Origin: JALORV01 sp963769745
GTDB taxonomy: Bacteria > Pseudomonadota > Gammaproteobacteria > Burkholderiales > Burkholderiaceae_F
Direction of reading: 5' to 3'
NCBI GenBank assembly: GCA_963769745.1
Contig: CAVYNB010000036.1
Location: 78,004 to 142,003, forward strand
DNA: 64,000 bases
The notes under the pieces were generated by a model. It was not told where the DNA came from. It searched no databases and saw only the letters and a list, made by a program, of their open reading frames with translations. The position numbers were made by a program, and so were the translations under genes. Shown piece after piece: positions 25,121 through 35,547 of the stretch. The number at the start of each line of letters is the position of its first letter. The first letter of the stretch is position 1.

Positions 25121-25307
25121 TCCGAGGAGGATGGCCAGGCGCGAAGCCCCGGATTATCCGGCACTGCACGATCGCGAAGCCCGCGCAGCGCGGGCATACT
25201 GGCAGGCTCGAACACGCTTCCTGGACAAGCGCCGGCACGCCCTGCGTTCGCCGGAGATGCGGACTACGCCGGCACCTGAGCAGGCAGCCGGCATGCGGAG
25301 ACCCACG

Positions 25308-28300
25308 ATGAAGGCCGACAACGCCCCAATGACGCCGAGTCCGGAAGGAAGCAAGGCGCAACGGCTCGAGGAAGTGCTCGCCCTGATCGCGCAGCGGCAT
25401 GCGTCTGCCGAGCGCGCGATGCTCACGACCTTCGGTACCGAGTATTTCCGCCAGGCAGACCCGGAGGACATCTGCGAACGGACGGCCGAGGACCTCTACG
25501 GCATGGCCCTGTCGCACCTGCAGTTGGCGCGCCAGCGCACGTCGGGGCAGCCCAGGCTTCGGGTCCTGAATCCGACGGCGCACGAGGCGGGTTTCGCGTC
25601 TCGCCACACGATCGTCGAGGTCGTCAACGACGACATGCCGTTCCTGGTCGATTCAAGCTCGGTCGAGGTCAATCGGCAGGGACTGACGCTGCATCTGATC
25701 CTGCATCCGATCTTTGCGGTGCGACGCAGTGAGTCGGGCGAACTGCTCGAGCTTCAGCCGCGCGCGGAGCGGCCGGATTGGCCGCGCGAGTCGTTCATGC
25801 ACCTGGAAGTGGATCGCCTGGCCGATCCCGTGGCGCGGGCCGGACTCGCGGAGGGCATCGAGCGCGTGCTCGGCGATGTCCGGGCCGCCGTCGTCGACTG
25901 GAAGCCGATGGTGGCGCAGCTGCGCGCCGTCATCCGCGAACTCGATGAGCGTCCGCCGCCGGTGCCGCGCGAGGAACTGTCGGAGTCGCGTGCGTTTCTG
26001 CAGTGGCTGACCGAGGACCACATGCTGCTGCTCGGCTATCGCTGCAATGATCTGCAGGAGCGCGACGGCGATCTGGAGCTCGTGCGCGTCGATGGAACCG
26101 GACTCGGCATCCTGCGCGAAGCCGGGGCACCGAAAGGCATTTCGATCAGCTTCTCGACAGCGCCGGCGAACATGCGCAGCCTGGCGACCTCGCCGTCGCC
26201 GATGCTGCTGGTGACCAAGGCGACGACGCGCGCGACGGTGCATCGGCCCGGGTATGTCGATTACGTCGGCGTCAAGCGCTACGACGGCAGCGGCCGGGTC
26301 ATCGGCGAGCATCGCTTCGTGGGCCTCTTCACGTCCGCCGCCTACAGTACGCGCGTGACCGAGGTGCCGCTGGTGCGGGGCAAGGTGCGCGAGGTGACCG
26401 AGCGCGCCGGCCTCGCGCCGGCCAGTCACCTCGGCAAGGCGCTGACGCACATCCTCGAGTCGTATCCGCGCGACGAGCTGTTCCAGATTTCGGTCGACGA
26501 ACTGGCCGAGATCTCGAACGGCATTCTGCAGCTCGGCGAGCGTCAGCGCTTCCGCCTGTTCGTCCGGCGGGACGCGTTCGAACGCTTCGTCTCGTGCCTG
26601 ATCTTCGTGCCGCGCGAGAACTACACGACCGAGCTGCGGCGCAAGTTCCAGTGGATCCTGCTCGAAGCGTTCAACGGTTCGGCGGCCGAGTTCGATGTTC
26701 TGCTGACCGACGCCGCGCTGGCGCGCATCCACATCACGGTGCGAACGACCCCCGGGCGCATCCCGCCGTTCGACCGTCGCACGGTCGAGGCACAGCTGGC
26801 CGTCGCGGCTCGCCGATGGGAGGACGACCTGCGCGAAGAGCTGAGTGCCAGGCTGGACGAGGCCGACGCCGCCCAGTTGCTGCGACACTTCGGAACGGCA
26901 TTCCCGGCGTCGTACCGCGAGCACATTGATGCAGCCAGCGCGGTCGAGGACCTGCAGAGCCTGCGTCGCCTGGCGCGTACCGAGCTCGTGCTCAACCTGT
27001 ACCGGCCGCGCGACGCCGCGCCGCATCGCCTGGGCTTCAAGGTCTACCGCGGCAGCGCGCCGGTGCCGCTGTCGGACTCGCTGCCGATGCTCGAGCACAT
27101 GGGCGTGCGCGTGCTGTCCGAGCGACCCTACGAGATCACTCCCGACGGCGCCGAGCCGATGTGGATCCATGACTTCGAGCTCGAGGTCCCCGGCAGCGGC
27201 GAGATGGATGTCGCGGCGCTGGCGCCGCTGTTCGAGGACGCCTTCGAACGCGTATTCGAAGGGCGAGTCGAGAACGATGACTTCAACCGGCTGGTGCTCA
27301 AGGCCAGCGTTGCGGCTGACGAGATCGTCGTGCTGCGCGCCTACGCCAAGTATTTGCGCCAGATCGGCTTCCCGCTGTCGCAGCAGTACATCGAGACGAC
27401 CCTGGCCGCCTATCCGCGTGTCGCCGGCATGCTGGTGCGGCTGTTCCGGTTGCGTTTCGGACTGACTGAGCGCGACGACGCGGCGGCGGGCAGTCAGGTG
27501 CGTGCGATCGAACAGGCGCTGGACAAGGTGCCCAATGCGAGCGAGGACCGCGTGCTGCGCCAGTACCTGGCGCTGATCCAGGCCACGATGCGCACGAACT
27601 TCTGGCGCACCGGCGTCGGTGCCAGTGGGGCGGCCGGAGCGCGCCGCACGTTCCTTTCGTTCAAGTTCGATCCGAAGAAGATCCCCGGGCTGCCGGAGCC
27701 GCGGCCGATGTTCGAGATCTTCGTGTACTCGACGCGGTTCGAGGGCGTGCACCTGCGCGGAGGCAAGGTCGCGCGCGGCGGGCTGCGCTGGTCCGATCGA
27801 CCGGAGGACTTCCGTACCGAAGTGCTCGGGCTGGTCAAGGCGCAGATGGTCAAGAACACCGTCATCGTCCCGGTCGGATCGAAGGGCGGTTTCGTGCTGA
27901 AGAAGGCGCCGCCATCTTCCGAGCGCGAGGCGTACCTGAAGGAAGGCATCGCCTGCTACCAGGACTATTTGCGCGGACTGCTCGACCTGACCGACAACCT
28001 GGTGCAGGGCCAGGTCGTGCCGCCGCCGCACGTCGTGCGACACGACGGCGACGACACCTATCTCGTGGTGGCGGCCGACAAGGGCACGGCGAGCTTCTCC
28101 GACTTTGCCAATGCCATCAGCGCGGAATATGGCCACTGGCTCGGCGATGCCTTCGCTTCCGGCGGCAGCGTCGGCTACGACCACAAGAAAATGGGCATCA
28201 CGGCGCGCGGCGCCTGGGAAAGCGTCAAGCGTCACTTCCGCGAACTCGGTGTCGACATTCAGTCGACCGCGTTCACCTGTGTCGGCGTCGGCGACATGTC

Positions 28301-30143
28301 GGGCGACGTGTTCGGCAACGGCATGCTGCTGTCGAAGCACACCCGGCTGGTGGCCGCGTTCGACCATCGTCACATCGTCGTCGACCCGACACCCGACGCG
28401 GCGACGAGCTTTGCCGAGCGCGAGCGGCTGTTCGCCTTGCCGCGCTCGTCGTGGGCTGACTACAACGCGAGTCTGATTTCCGCAGGCGGCGGCATCTGGT
28501 CGCGCGCGGAAAAGACGATTCCCGTTTCGCCGCAGGCGCAGCAGGCGCTCGGCATTGTGGCTGCGCAGCTGACACCGACGGAACTGATCTCCGCCATCCT
28601 GAAGGCGCCGGTGGACCTGCTCTACAACGGCGGCATCGGCACCTACGTCAAGTCGTCCGGGGAAAGCCATGCCGACGTCGGCGACCGGGCCAACGATGCG
28701 CTGCGCGTCAACGGCGCCGATCTGCGCTGCAAGGTTGTCGGCGAAGGCGGCAACCTGGGCTTCACGCAGCGTGGACGCGTCGAAGCGGCGCTCGCCGGCG
28801 TACGCCTTTATACGGACGCGATCGACAACTCGGCCGGCGTCGATACCTCGGACCACGAAGTCAACATCAAGATCCTGCTCGGCGCTTCGGTCGCTGCCGG
28901 CACGCTCAGGCTGGACGAGCGCAATTCGGTGCTTGCGGCGATGACCGACGATGTCGCGCAGCTCGTGCTCGAGGACAACTACTTCCAGACGCAGGCGCTG
29001 TCGGTCGGATCGCGCACCGCGCGCAAGCTGCTCGAGCAGCAGCAGCGCTTCATGCGCTTCCTGGAGAAGGAGGGCCGGCTCAATCGGGCACTCGAGTTCC
29101 TGCCGGATGACGAGACCATCGCCGACCGGCGCGCGGCCGGCCTCGCGCTGACTCCGCCCGAACGGGCCGTGCTGCTGGCCTACGCAAAGATGTGGCTGTC
29201 CGATGCGCTGCTGGCGTCGGACCTGCCGGAAGACCCGTGGGTGGCCGGCGCGCTCGCGCACTACTTTCCCGAAAAGGTACGAACGCGTTTCGCCGCCGAC
29301 ATCGAACGCCATCCGCTGCGTCGGGAAATCATCGCCACGCAGTTGCTGAACGACATGGTCAACCGAGTCGGGCCCAGCTTCGTGTACCAGATGACCTCGG
29401 GCACCGGTTCGACTCCGGCGCAGGTCGTGCGCGCCTATCTGCTGACGCGCGAAGTCTTTGCCTTGCGACCGACGTGGAAGGCGATCGAGGCGCTCGACAA
29501 CGTGGTCAGCGACGAGATGCAGGCCGAACTGCTGATGGAACTGGGGCGACGCACCGTGCGTGCGACGACGTGGTTCCTGCGGTCGCGCCGGCTGGCCGAT
29601 CCGATCGGGCAGACGATCGAGCGCTTCGCACCGGCCGCTCGCGCGTTGTTGAAGACTCTGCAGGCCGCACCTCCGAGCGTCGCGTGGCGCGCACCGATCG
29701 TGGAACTGCGCGAGGGCTACGTGCGCCAGGGTGTCCCGGCGCCGCTCGCCGACGAGGTCGCGGCGGCCGGTACCTTGCTGGCGGCACTGGATCTGGCCGA
29801 AGTGGCCGAAGCAGCGCGTCAGCCGCTCGAAACAGTGGCCTCCGCGTACTTTTCCATCGGCGAATCGCTCGGCCTCGCCCGGCTTCGCACACAGGTGTCC
29901 GGCCTGCCGTCCGATGGCTACTGGCAGGCCCTGGCAAAGGCGGCCACCAACGACGATCTCGCCAGCCTGCAGCGGCAGCTCACCGCCGATGCGCTGGCCG
30001 CGGGCGGACTCGACGCGTGGCAGCGGGCGCAGGCGCCCGCGCTCGACCGGGCGCGCCGCCTGCTCGGCGAACTGGCCGAAAGCAAGAGCGCCGACCTGGC
30101 GATGCTCTCGGTTGCGTTGCGCGAGCTGCGCAACCTCGCCTGA
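25308..30143 (+). CDS. NAD-specific glutamate dehydrogenase, large (180-kDa) type
   Basis: The enzyme oxidises glutamate to 2-oxoglutarate and ammonia with NAD. The ATG at 25308 has GGAG seven bases upstream and gives 1611 residues, the normal size of the L-GDH class; an open frame extends much further upstream but overlaps the divergent nuclease gene. The N-terminal regulatory part includes HTIVEVVNDDMPFLVDSSSV. The catalytic core contains RGGLRWSDRPEDFRTEVLGL, VKNTVIVPVGSKGGFVLKKA and VGVGDMSGDVFGNGMLLS. The reading frame is intact over 4.8 kb, in contrast to shorter genes elsewhere in the window. Confidence 0.97.
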   Translation: MKADNAPMTPSPEGSKAQRLEEVLALIAQRHASAERAMLTTFGTEYFRQADPEDICERTAEDLYGMALSHLQLARQRTSGQPRLRVLNPTAHEAGFASRHTIVEVVNDDMPFLVDSSSVEVNRQGLTLHLILHPIFAVRRSESGELLELQPRAERPDWPRESFMHLEVDRLADPVARAGLAEGIERVLGDVRAAVVDWKPMVAQLRAVIRELDERPPPVPREELSESRAFLQWLTEDHMLLLGYRCNDLQERDGDLELVRVDGTGLGILREAGAPKGISISFSTAPANMRSLATSPSPMLLVTKATTRATVHRPGYVDYVGVKRYDGSGRVIGEHRFVGLFTSAAYSTRVTEVPLVRGKVREVTERAGLAPASHLGKALTHILESYPRDELFQISVDELAEISNGILQLGERQRFRLFVRRDAFERFVSCLIFVPRENYTTELRRKFQWILLEAFNGSAAEFDVLLTDAALARIHITVRTTPGRIPPFDRRTVEAQLAVAARRWEDDLREELSARLDEADAAQLLRHFGTAFPASYREHIDAASAVEDLQSLRRLARTELVLNLYRPRDAAPHRLGFKVYRGSAPVPLSDSLPMLEHMGVRVLSERPYEITPDGAEPMWIHDFELEVPGSGEMDVAALAPLFEDAFERVFEGRVENDDFNRLVLKASVAADEIVVLRAYAKYLRQIGFPLSQQYIETTLAAYPRVAGMLVRLFRLRFGLTERDDAAAGSQVRAIEQALDKVPNASEDRVLRQYLALIQATMRTNFWRTGVGASGAAGARRTFLSFKFDPKKIPGLPEPRPMFEIFVYSTRFEGVHLRGGKVARGGLRWSDRPEDFRTEVLGLVKAQMVKNTVIVPVGSKGGFVLKKAPPSSEREAYLKEGIACYQDYLRGLLDLTDNLVQGQVVPPPHVVRHDGDDTYLVVAADKGTASFSDFANAISAEYGHWLGDAFASGGSVGYDHKKMGITARGAWESVKRHFRELGVDIQSTAFTCVGVGDMSGDVFGNGMLLSKHTRLVAAFDHRHIVVDPTPDAATSFAERERLFALPRSSWADYNASLISAGGGIWSRAEKTIPVSPQAQQALGIVAAQLTPTELISAILKAPVDLLYNGGIGTYVKSSGESHADVGDRANDALRVNGADLRCKVVGEGGNLGFTQRGRVEAALAGVRLYTDAIDNSAGVDTSDHEVNIKILLGASVAAGTLRLDERNSVLAAMTDDVAQLVLEDNYFQTQALSVGSRTARKLLEQQQRFMRFLEKEGRLNRALEFLPDDETIADRRAAGLALTPPERAVLLAYAKMWLSDALLASDLPEDPWVAGALAHYFPEKVRTRFAADIERHPLRREIIATQLLNDMVNRVGPSFVYQMTSGTGSTPAQVVRAYLLTREVFALRPTWKAIEALDNVVSDEMQAELLMELGRRTVRATTWFLRSRRLADPIGQTIERFAPAARALLKTLQAAPPSVAWRAPIVELREGYVRQGVPAPLADEVAAAGTLLAALDLAEVAEAARQPLETVASAYFSIGESLGLARLRTQVSGLPSDGYWQALAKAATNDDLASLQRQLTADALAAGGLDAWQRAQAPALDRARRLLGELAESKSADLAMLSVALRELRNLA

Positions 30144-30512
30144 GTGCAACGCCGCTGGCAGGACCGGTTGACTCCCACCGCGGCGGGCCCGGTGTCGCGC
30201 GCGTGGGTCATCGATGCCGTCGATGCCGCCGGCATTGATCCGCATGACCGCCAGCGCGTGATCGATGACCTGGTGAGTTTCGAGCCGCCGCGTCGCCACG
30301 GCATCCGGAACACGTTCATTTTCTGGGCCGGCGTCATCGGCGCGGCGATGGGGGCCACCGCGATCGGGCTGCCGGGCTGGACCGGCTTTGCGTTCGCGCT
30401 GGTCTGCTTTGCATGGATCGGCCGGGAGCTGGCGGTGCGCGCGCTACGCTGGCGACTCGATCAGTGGCGGCAGCCGCATGCCGGAGAACCGCAGGTGAAG
30501 GCTCAGGAATGA
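30144..30512 (+). CDS. Small two-helix membrane protein
   Basis: A GTG immediately follows the glutamate dehydrogenase stop (TGAGTG) and opens a 122-residue frame. The N-terminal half is polar (VIDAVDAAGIDPHDRQRVID). Two adjacent hydrophobic segments follow, NTFIFWAGVIGAAMGATAIG and GFAFALVCFAWIGRELAV. No family is recognised. It overlaps the next gene by four bases, so the three genes probably form one transcript. Confidence 0.6.
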   Translation: MQRRWQDRLTPTAAGPVSRAWVIDAVDAAGIDPHDRQRVIDDLVSFEPPRRHGIRNTFIFWAGVIGAAMGATAIGLPGWTGFAFALVCFAWIGRELAVRALRWRLDQWRQPHAGEPQVKAQE

Positions 30513-31303
30513 CACGACCCGGGGACGAGGCATCGAACCGGTCAAACGGTGTCATCGCACTGATGGCGTTGTGCGCGGCAGCTGCGCCATGGCTGGTGGC
30601 ATGGCTGCTGCCACCGATGTCACAGCCGCAGTCCTACCATGACTTCGCGGACCAGCGGACGCTCTGGGGAATCCCGCACGCGTTGAACGTGCTTTCCAAC
30701 GTGCCCTTCGTGCTGGTGGGGCTCGTCGGATTGCGCTCGCTGGCCGGAACGATCCGCTTCCGATCGCGCGCGCTCGCAGCGCGCGCGCCGTGGTTCGTGC
30801 TGTTCGCCGGCGTCACGCTCACCGGCTTCGGTTCGGCCTACTACCACCTTGATCCCAACGACACGACGCTGGTGTGGGACCGGCTGCCGATGGCGCTGGG
30901 CTTCGCTGGTTTGGTTGCCGGCACGCTGGCCGATCGCGCGCTTCGGCTGACCTGGCTGCTGCTGGCGGTGCTGGTCGGCGTCGGCACCGGAGTTGTCGTT
31001 TACTGGGCCGTGCGTGGCAATCTCGCGCCGTACATCGTGATGCAGGCGGGTTTCATCGTGGTCGCGATCGCGGCCACCGCGCTGATCCGCTCGCCGTATT
31101 CGCACGCTGGCGTCCTCTACGCCGCCGTGGCGCTGTATGCCGCCGCCATCGTCTGCGAGCGGCTCGATCACCCGATCAACGCGGCCCTCGGCAGCGTGGT
31201 CAGCGGGCACACGCTCAAGCATCTGTTCGCCGCTGCGGGCGGCTACGCGATCTACCGGATGCTGGTGATGCGCCAGCCGGTTGCGGCCGGGCTGTCGCGC
31301 TGA
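30509..31303 (+). CDS. Ceramidase-like (CREST superfamily) integral membrane protein
   Basis: The 264-residue protein has about seven transmembrane helices. Conserved polar residues sit in the pattern of alkaline ceramidases and related membrane hydrolases: DQRTLWGIPHALNVLSNVP, GFGSAYYHLDPNDTTLVWDR with the H and D residues, and GSVVSGHTLKHLFAAAGGY. In that superfamily these histidines and the aspartate bind a metal. The substrate in this bacterium cannot be inferred. It is translationally coupled to the preceding small gene and convergent with copA. Confidence 0.7.
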   Translation: MTRPGDEASNRSNGVIALMALCAAAAPWLVAWLLPPMSQPQSYHDFADQRTLWGIPHALNVLSNVPFVLVGLVGLRSLAGTIRFRSRALAARAPWFVLFAGVTLTGFGSAYYHLDPNDTTLVWDRLPMALGFAGLVAGTLADRALRLTWLLLAVLVGVGTGVVVYWAVRGNLAPYIVMQAGFIVVAIAATALIRSPYSHAGVLYAAVALYAAAIVCERLDHPINAALGSVVSGHTLKHLFAAAGGYAIYRMLVMRQPVAAGLSR

Positions 31304-31340
31304 CTCCGGTTCGCACGCTGTCGCGGCACGCCGGCCACAG

Positions 31341-33821
31341 TCACCTTCGGGATCGATAGCGCTTCAGCAGCAGCGCATTGCTGACGACCGACACGCTCGA
31401 CAGCGCCATGGCAGCACCGGCGAACACTGGAGTCAGCACACCGAACGCGGCCAGCGGGATGCCGACGATGTTGTAGATGAACGCCCAGAACAGGTTCTGG
31501 CGGATCTTTCGTACGGTTGCGCGCGAGATTTCGATTGCGGTGGCCACCAGCCGCGGGTCGGAGCGCAACAGCGTCACGGCGGCCGCGTGCATGGCGATGT
31601 CGGTGCCCGAACCCATCGCAATGCCGACGTCCGCCGCTGCCAGCGCCGGCGCATCGTTGATGCCATCGCCCACCATCGCGACCACGCGCCCATCTTTTCG
31701 CAGCGCCTCGACGCGCCTGGCCTTGTCGCGCGGCAGGACGTTGGCCTCGTAGCGGCTGAGTCCGAGTTGCTTCGCTACGTGCCGTGCCGCGCCGTCGTTG
31801 TCGCCCGAGATCATCGTTGTTTCGATGCCGAGCCGTTCGAGTTCCTCGATGGCGGCGCGCGCGCTCGCCTTCGGCTCATCGCCGAAGGCGACCAGTCCGA
31901 TCAGCTGCGGACCGGCAGGCGTGCGCTGCGCCAGCCACGACACCGTACGCCCTTCGCCCTCGAAGTGCAGCGCGCGCGCATCGAGCGCGCGGGTATCGAC
32001 CTGCCACTCCTGCATCAAGCGCTGGTTGCCGAACGCCAGTTCGATGCTTGTGTCGGGATGCGCTGCATCGACGAGTCGGCTCGCCACGCCGCGGCCGGGC
32101 AGCACGCGATGCTCGATGGCCTTGCGGCGGGCCATCTCCGGGTGACGCCCGGCTTCATGCTCGAAGGCCTCGCGCACGGACTCGGCCAGCGGATGATTGC
32201 TGCCGGCGTTCGCCGCCTCGGCCAGCGCGAGCACTTCCTTGGGGTCGAACAGGTGATGGACCTCGACCGCGACCACGCGCGGCTTGCCGATCGTGAGCGT
32301 GCCGGTCTTGTCGAACGCAACCACGTCGATGCGCTTGGCCAGTTCGAGCGCCTGCGCGTCCTTGATCAGGATGCCGTGGCGGGCGGCGACCCCGGTGCCG
32401 GCGATGATCGCGGCCGGCGTAGCAAGTCCGAGTGCACACGGGCAGGCGATGACGAGCACGGAGACGGCATTGATCAGGGCGGTTTCGAGCGGCGCGCCGG
32501 TGGCGAGCCAGCCCGCGACGGTGGCGGCCGCGATGACCAGCACGACCGGTACGAACACGGCGGCGACGCGATCGACCAGCTTCTGGATCGGCGCCTTGGC
32601 CGACTGCGCATCCTCGACCAGCCGGATGATGCGAGCGAGCATGGTCTCGGCGCCGACGGCACGGGTCTCGACTTCGAGCCGCCCCGGCCCGTTGATGGAA
32701 CCCGCAATGACGCGTTCACCCGGTGACTTGTCGACCGGCAGGCTCTCGCCGGTCAGCATCGACTCGTCCAGGCTCGACGAACCGGAATGAATCAGGCCGT
32801 CAACCGGAACGCGGTCGCCGCCGCGCACGACGACGATGTCACCCAGTCGCAGATCCTCGACCGACACTTCGACAACGTGCCCGTCACGCAGCACGTTCGC
32901 CGTCGTCGGCCGCAATGCGGCCAGCAGGCGGATTGCTTCGGAAGTCTGGTGCTTGGCGCGCGCCTCGAGCCACTTGCCGAGCAGCACCAGCGCAATGACG
33001 ACTGCAGCAGCTTCGAAGTACAGATGCGACGTGCCGTGGGTCTCGTGCGTGACGCCGCCCTCGAGCCACAGGTAAAGGGAGAGGCCGTAGGCGGCCAGCG
33101 TGCCGAGCGACACCAGCAGGTCCATGTTGCCGGTGCCGGCCCGCACGGCCTTGGCGGCCGCGAAGTAAAAGCGGCGCGCGCACCAGAACTGCACCGGCGT
33201 GGCGAGCAGCCACTGCATCCATGCCGGCATGGCCCACTCGATGCCGACCAGCGTGAGGTGCGAACCGAGCAGCAGCGGCAGCGCCAGTGCGAGCGCAAGC
33301 AGCGCGTCACGCCGAAGTCCGCGCGTGCGGTCGATCGGTGCGGCGGGGCCACTGTCTGCGGGCAGCGTCGCGGAGTAGCCGGCCGCGGCCACCGCCGCAA
33401 CGAGATCGCGCGCCGTGGCGGCGCCGGACACGATCTCGACACTGGCCGAGTCGGACGCGAGATTGACACCGACCTTAGTCACGCCCGCAACGCTGCGCAG
33501 TGCGGTTTCGAGACGCGTGACGCAGGTGGCGCAGGTCATGCCCTCGATGGCCAGCCGGATTGTCTGCGTCGGCACGGCATAGCCCGCCGCATCGACCGCT
33601 CGCGCAAGGGCCTGCGGATCGAGCGCGTGGCCCTCGACCGCGGCCGACTCGGTTGCGAGGTTGACGGCCACCCGTTCCACGCCGGCCACCTTGGCGAGCG
33701 CTTTTTCAACATGCGCGACGCAACTCGCGCAGGTCATGCCCTGTACCGGCAGCACGAGCCGCTCGGCCGCCGGGGCAGGGGCGCCGCCGGCCAGTGCAAC
33801 GCTGGGGTTGGGTTGATCCAT
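31341..33821 (-). CDS. copA: Copper-translocating P1B-type ATPase
   Basis: The 826-residue pump should export Cu(I) from the cytosol. Two heavy-metal-associated domains are seen, with GMTCASCVAHVEKAL (about residue 27) and GMTCATCVTRLETAL (about residue 95). Membrane metal-binding CPC lies in ACPCALGLATPAA. The catalytic motifs are LTGESLPVDKS, FDKTGTLTIGK, GSNHPLAESV and GDGINDAPALAAADVG. The start at 33821 (MDQPNPSVA) is chosen from the family N-terminus; the frame is open further upstream. No copper chaperone or CueR-type regulator is adjacent. Confidence 0.96.
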   Translation of the reverse strand: MDQPNPSVALAGGAPAPAAERLVLPVQGMTCASCVAHVEKALAKVAGVERVAVNLATESAAVEGHALDPQALARAVDAAGYAVPTQTIRLAIEGMTCATCVTRLETALRSVAGVTKVGVNLASDSASVEIVSGAATARDLVAAVAAAGYSATLPADSGPAAPIDRTRGLRRDALLALALALPLLLGSHLTLVGIEWAMPAWMQWLLATPVQFWCARRFYFAAAKAVRAGTGNMDLLVSLGTLAAYGLSLYLWLEGGVTHETHGTSHLYFEAAAVVIALVLLGKWLEARAKHQTSEAIRLLAALRPTTANVLRDGHVVEVSVEDLRLGDIVVVRGGDRVPVDGLIHSGSSSLDESMLTGESLPVDKSPGERVIAGSINGPGRLEVETRAVGAETMLARIIRLVEDAQSAKAPIQKLVDRVAAVFVPVVLVIAAATVAGWLATGAPLETALINAVSVLVIACPCALGLATPAAIIAGTGVAARHGILIKDAQALELAKRIDVVAFDKTGTLTIGKPRVVAVEVHHLFDPKEVLALAEAANAGSNHPLAESVREAFEHEAGRHPEMARRKAIEHRVLPGRGVASRLVDAAHPDTSIELAFGNQRLMQEWQVDTRALDARALHFEGEGRTVSWLAQRTPAGPQLIGLVAFGDEPKASARAAIEELERLGIETTMISGDNDGAARHVAKQLGLSRYEANVLPRDKARRVEALRKDGRVVAMVGDGINDAPALAAADVGIAMGSGTDIAMHAAAVTLLRSDPRLVATAIEISRATVRKIRQNLFWAFIYNIVGIPLAAFGVLTPVFAGAAMALSSVSVVSNALLLKRYRSRR

Positions 33822-34073
33822 TGCTCGAAACTCTACGCCCTGCCGCAAGCGGCAATCGGTTCGGCCCGGGACTCGTTGAGCGGAGTCAAGACGCGCGCTT
33901 TTCAACGCATGGTCCCTACGGTGAGGGCAAAGCGCTCGAATGCAATCCCGTCCGCGACTCGGCGTCTTCTTGTCGTGCCGACTGGACGGTCAGCGCGGCG
34001 GCCGCAGGATCTGCGGGCCGTCGCGTCGTCGACCCGGACCGGCGGAAGTCCGGCTGCCTGTGCGGCAGCGGCG

Positions 34074-34994
34074 TCAGTCGGCTGCGGACGCAGCGCCGGC
34101 CGTCGCCGACATGGCCGAAGCCGAGGCCGGGGCAACCGACTGCACGAAGCTCAGTACGGCCTCGCGGTAGGTCGAGGCGCCGCTGCGGAACCCCGAATGA
34201 GTGCCGCCCTCGATCTTGACGACACGTTTATCGCGGCTGCCCGCGCGCTCGTAGAGTTCGTCCGCCATCGTGTGGGGCACGACGTTGTCGGCGGTCCCGT
34301 GCAGGATCAGCAGCGGCGCCTTCACCTTCTCGATGCGCTCCGAGGAGTCGAAACGCTGGGTCACTACCAGGCCGATGCCGGGCACCCAGCCCCACTTCAT
34401 GCCACGGATCAGATCGGGGATCGACGTGAAAGTCGCTTCGACGATCACGCCGGTCACCTGATCCGGCGGCAATCCGCTCGCCACCTCGATCGCCAGCGCA
34501 CCCCCCAGGCTGTGGCCGTAGACGTAACGGCGCGCGGCGTCGGGCTGGCGGCGTTTCAGTTCCTCGAACGCGGCCCGCGCGTCAGCCGCCGCGGACTCCT
34601 CGGAGGGCAGGATCTCCGTGCTCTTGCCGAAGCCGCGGTAGTCGACCGCGAGCACGTTGAAGCCGAGGTCGTGCCAGCGCGAGATGCGGAAGACGCTGCC
34701 GTTCATGTTCCAGCGGGCGCCGTGCAGGTACAGGACCGTCGGCGCGTCAGCGGCGGCTTTCTGCGGGACGTACCAGAAATGCAGCGACTCTCCGTTGGCC
34801 AGGCGGACGTCGTATTCCTCGGTCCCCGCGAGCGGCTCGGAGTACCAGCGCGCGCTGTCTCGCGCCGGATTGAAGATGGCCTGGCGCTGCCACTCGTCCA
34901 GTGAGGCGCAGCCGGCGAGCATGCCCAGCCCCAGCGCGGCGGCGGCGGCAGCAGCCAGCCAGCGGCGGAAGGGGGCAGTGCGTAGCGGTTTCAT
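34074..34994 (-). CDS. Alpha/beta-hydrolase lipoprotein
   Basis: The 306-residue product has a lipoprotein signal with lipobox LAGC (about residues 25-28). The hydrolase fold shows TVLYLHGARWNMNG, VLAVDYRGFGKSTEI, the nucleophile elbow YGHSLGGALAIEVA, ILHGTADNVVPHTMA with the acid, and EGGTHSGF with the catalytic histidine. It resembles the BEM46/FrsA-like group of envelope esterases. The substrate is unknown. Confidence 0.85.
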   Translation of the reverse strand: MKPLRTAPFRRWLAAAAAAALGLGMLAGCASLDEWQRQAIFNPARDSARWYSEPLAGTEEYDVRLANGESLHFWYVPQKAAADAPTVLYLHGARWNMNGSVFRISRWHDLGFNVLAVDYRGFGKSTEILPSEESAAADARAAFEELKRRQPDAARRYVYGHSLGGALAIEVASGLPPDQVTGVIVEATFTSIPDLIRGMKWGWVPGIGLVVTQRFDSSERIEKVKAPLLILHGTADNVVPHTMADELYERAGSRDKRVVKIEGGTHSGFRSGASTYREAVLSFVQSVAPASASAMSATAGAASAAD

Positions 34995-35043
34995 CGCTGA
35001 TCCGACAATACGCCGCCGCATTGGTTCGCGGCAGCGCTGTCGG

Positions 35044-35547
35044 CTAGACCGTACCGATGAAGTCCCGCTTACCGAGTTCCACGCCGTTGTGCCGCAGGAT
35101 GTCGTAGGCGGTCACGGCATGAAAGAAGAAGTTCGGCAGCGCGATGTGGGCCAGGTACGGGTAGCCCTTGTAGGTCAGGACCTGGTCGCGGATCTTGAGC
35201 GAAATCTCGCGCGTCTCGCTGCCCTCGAACTGGGATTCGGCGAAGCCCTGCACGAAGGTGATCGTCCTCGCAATGCGCGCCTTCAGGGCGTCGATCGTCG
35301 TCTCGGTATCGTCGTACTTCGGCGGCTCCTGTCCGGCCAGGCGCGCCACGGAGCCTTTCGCAAAGTCGCACGCAACCTGGACCTGCTTGGTCAGCGCGAA
35401 CATGTCCGGATACAGCCGCGCGGCCAGCAGCACGCTCGGGTCGATCTTGCGGGCTTCGGCATGCGCCGCCGCCTTGTCCAGGATGGCCGAGAGACTGCCC
35501 AGCGACTTCACGAACACCGGCACCGACATCGCGTACATCAAGTTCAT
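35044..35547 (-). CDS. DUF1993 family protein
   Basis: The 167-residue product begins MNLMYAMSVPVFVKSLGSLS and contains LAARLYPDMFALTKQVQVAC and LPNFFFHAVTAYDILRHNGV, which match the DUF1993 family, with a DinB-like four-helix fold. No catalytic role is known. Its ATG overlaps the stop of the SET-domain gene (ATGA), so the two are translationally coupled. Confidence 0.88.
   Translation of the reverse strand: MNLMYAMSVPVFVKSLGSLSAILDKAAAHAEARKIDPSVLLAARLYPDMFALTKQVQVACDFAKGSVARLAGQEPPKYDDTETTIDALKARIARTITFVQGFAESQFEGSETREISLKIRDQVLTYKGYPYLAHIALPNFFFHAVTAYDILRHNGVELGKRDFIGTV

Noticed and set aside
25653..30299. A 1548-codon open frame on the minus strand opposite the glutamate dehydrogenase gene
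   Set aside because: High GC leaves long antisense frames open. The plus-strand gene has all GDH motifs, while the antisense translation is rich in Arg/His/Gln with no domain.
33822..34073. Possible small gene between copA and the hydrolase gene
   Set aside because: Open frames here are Arg/Pro-rich, lack ribosome-binding sites and show no motif.
32787..34904. A 705-codon plus-strand frame opposite copA and the hydrolase gene
   Set aside because: Antisense artefact: composition is biased and it crosses two well-supported minus-strand genes.
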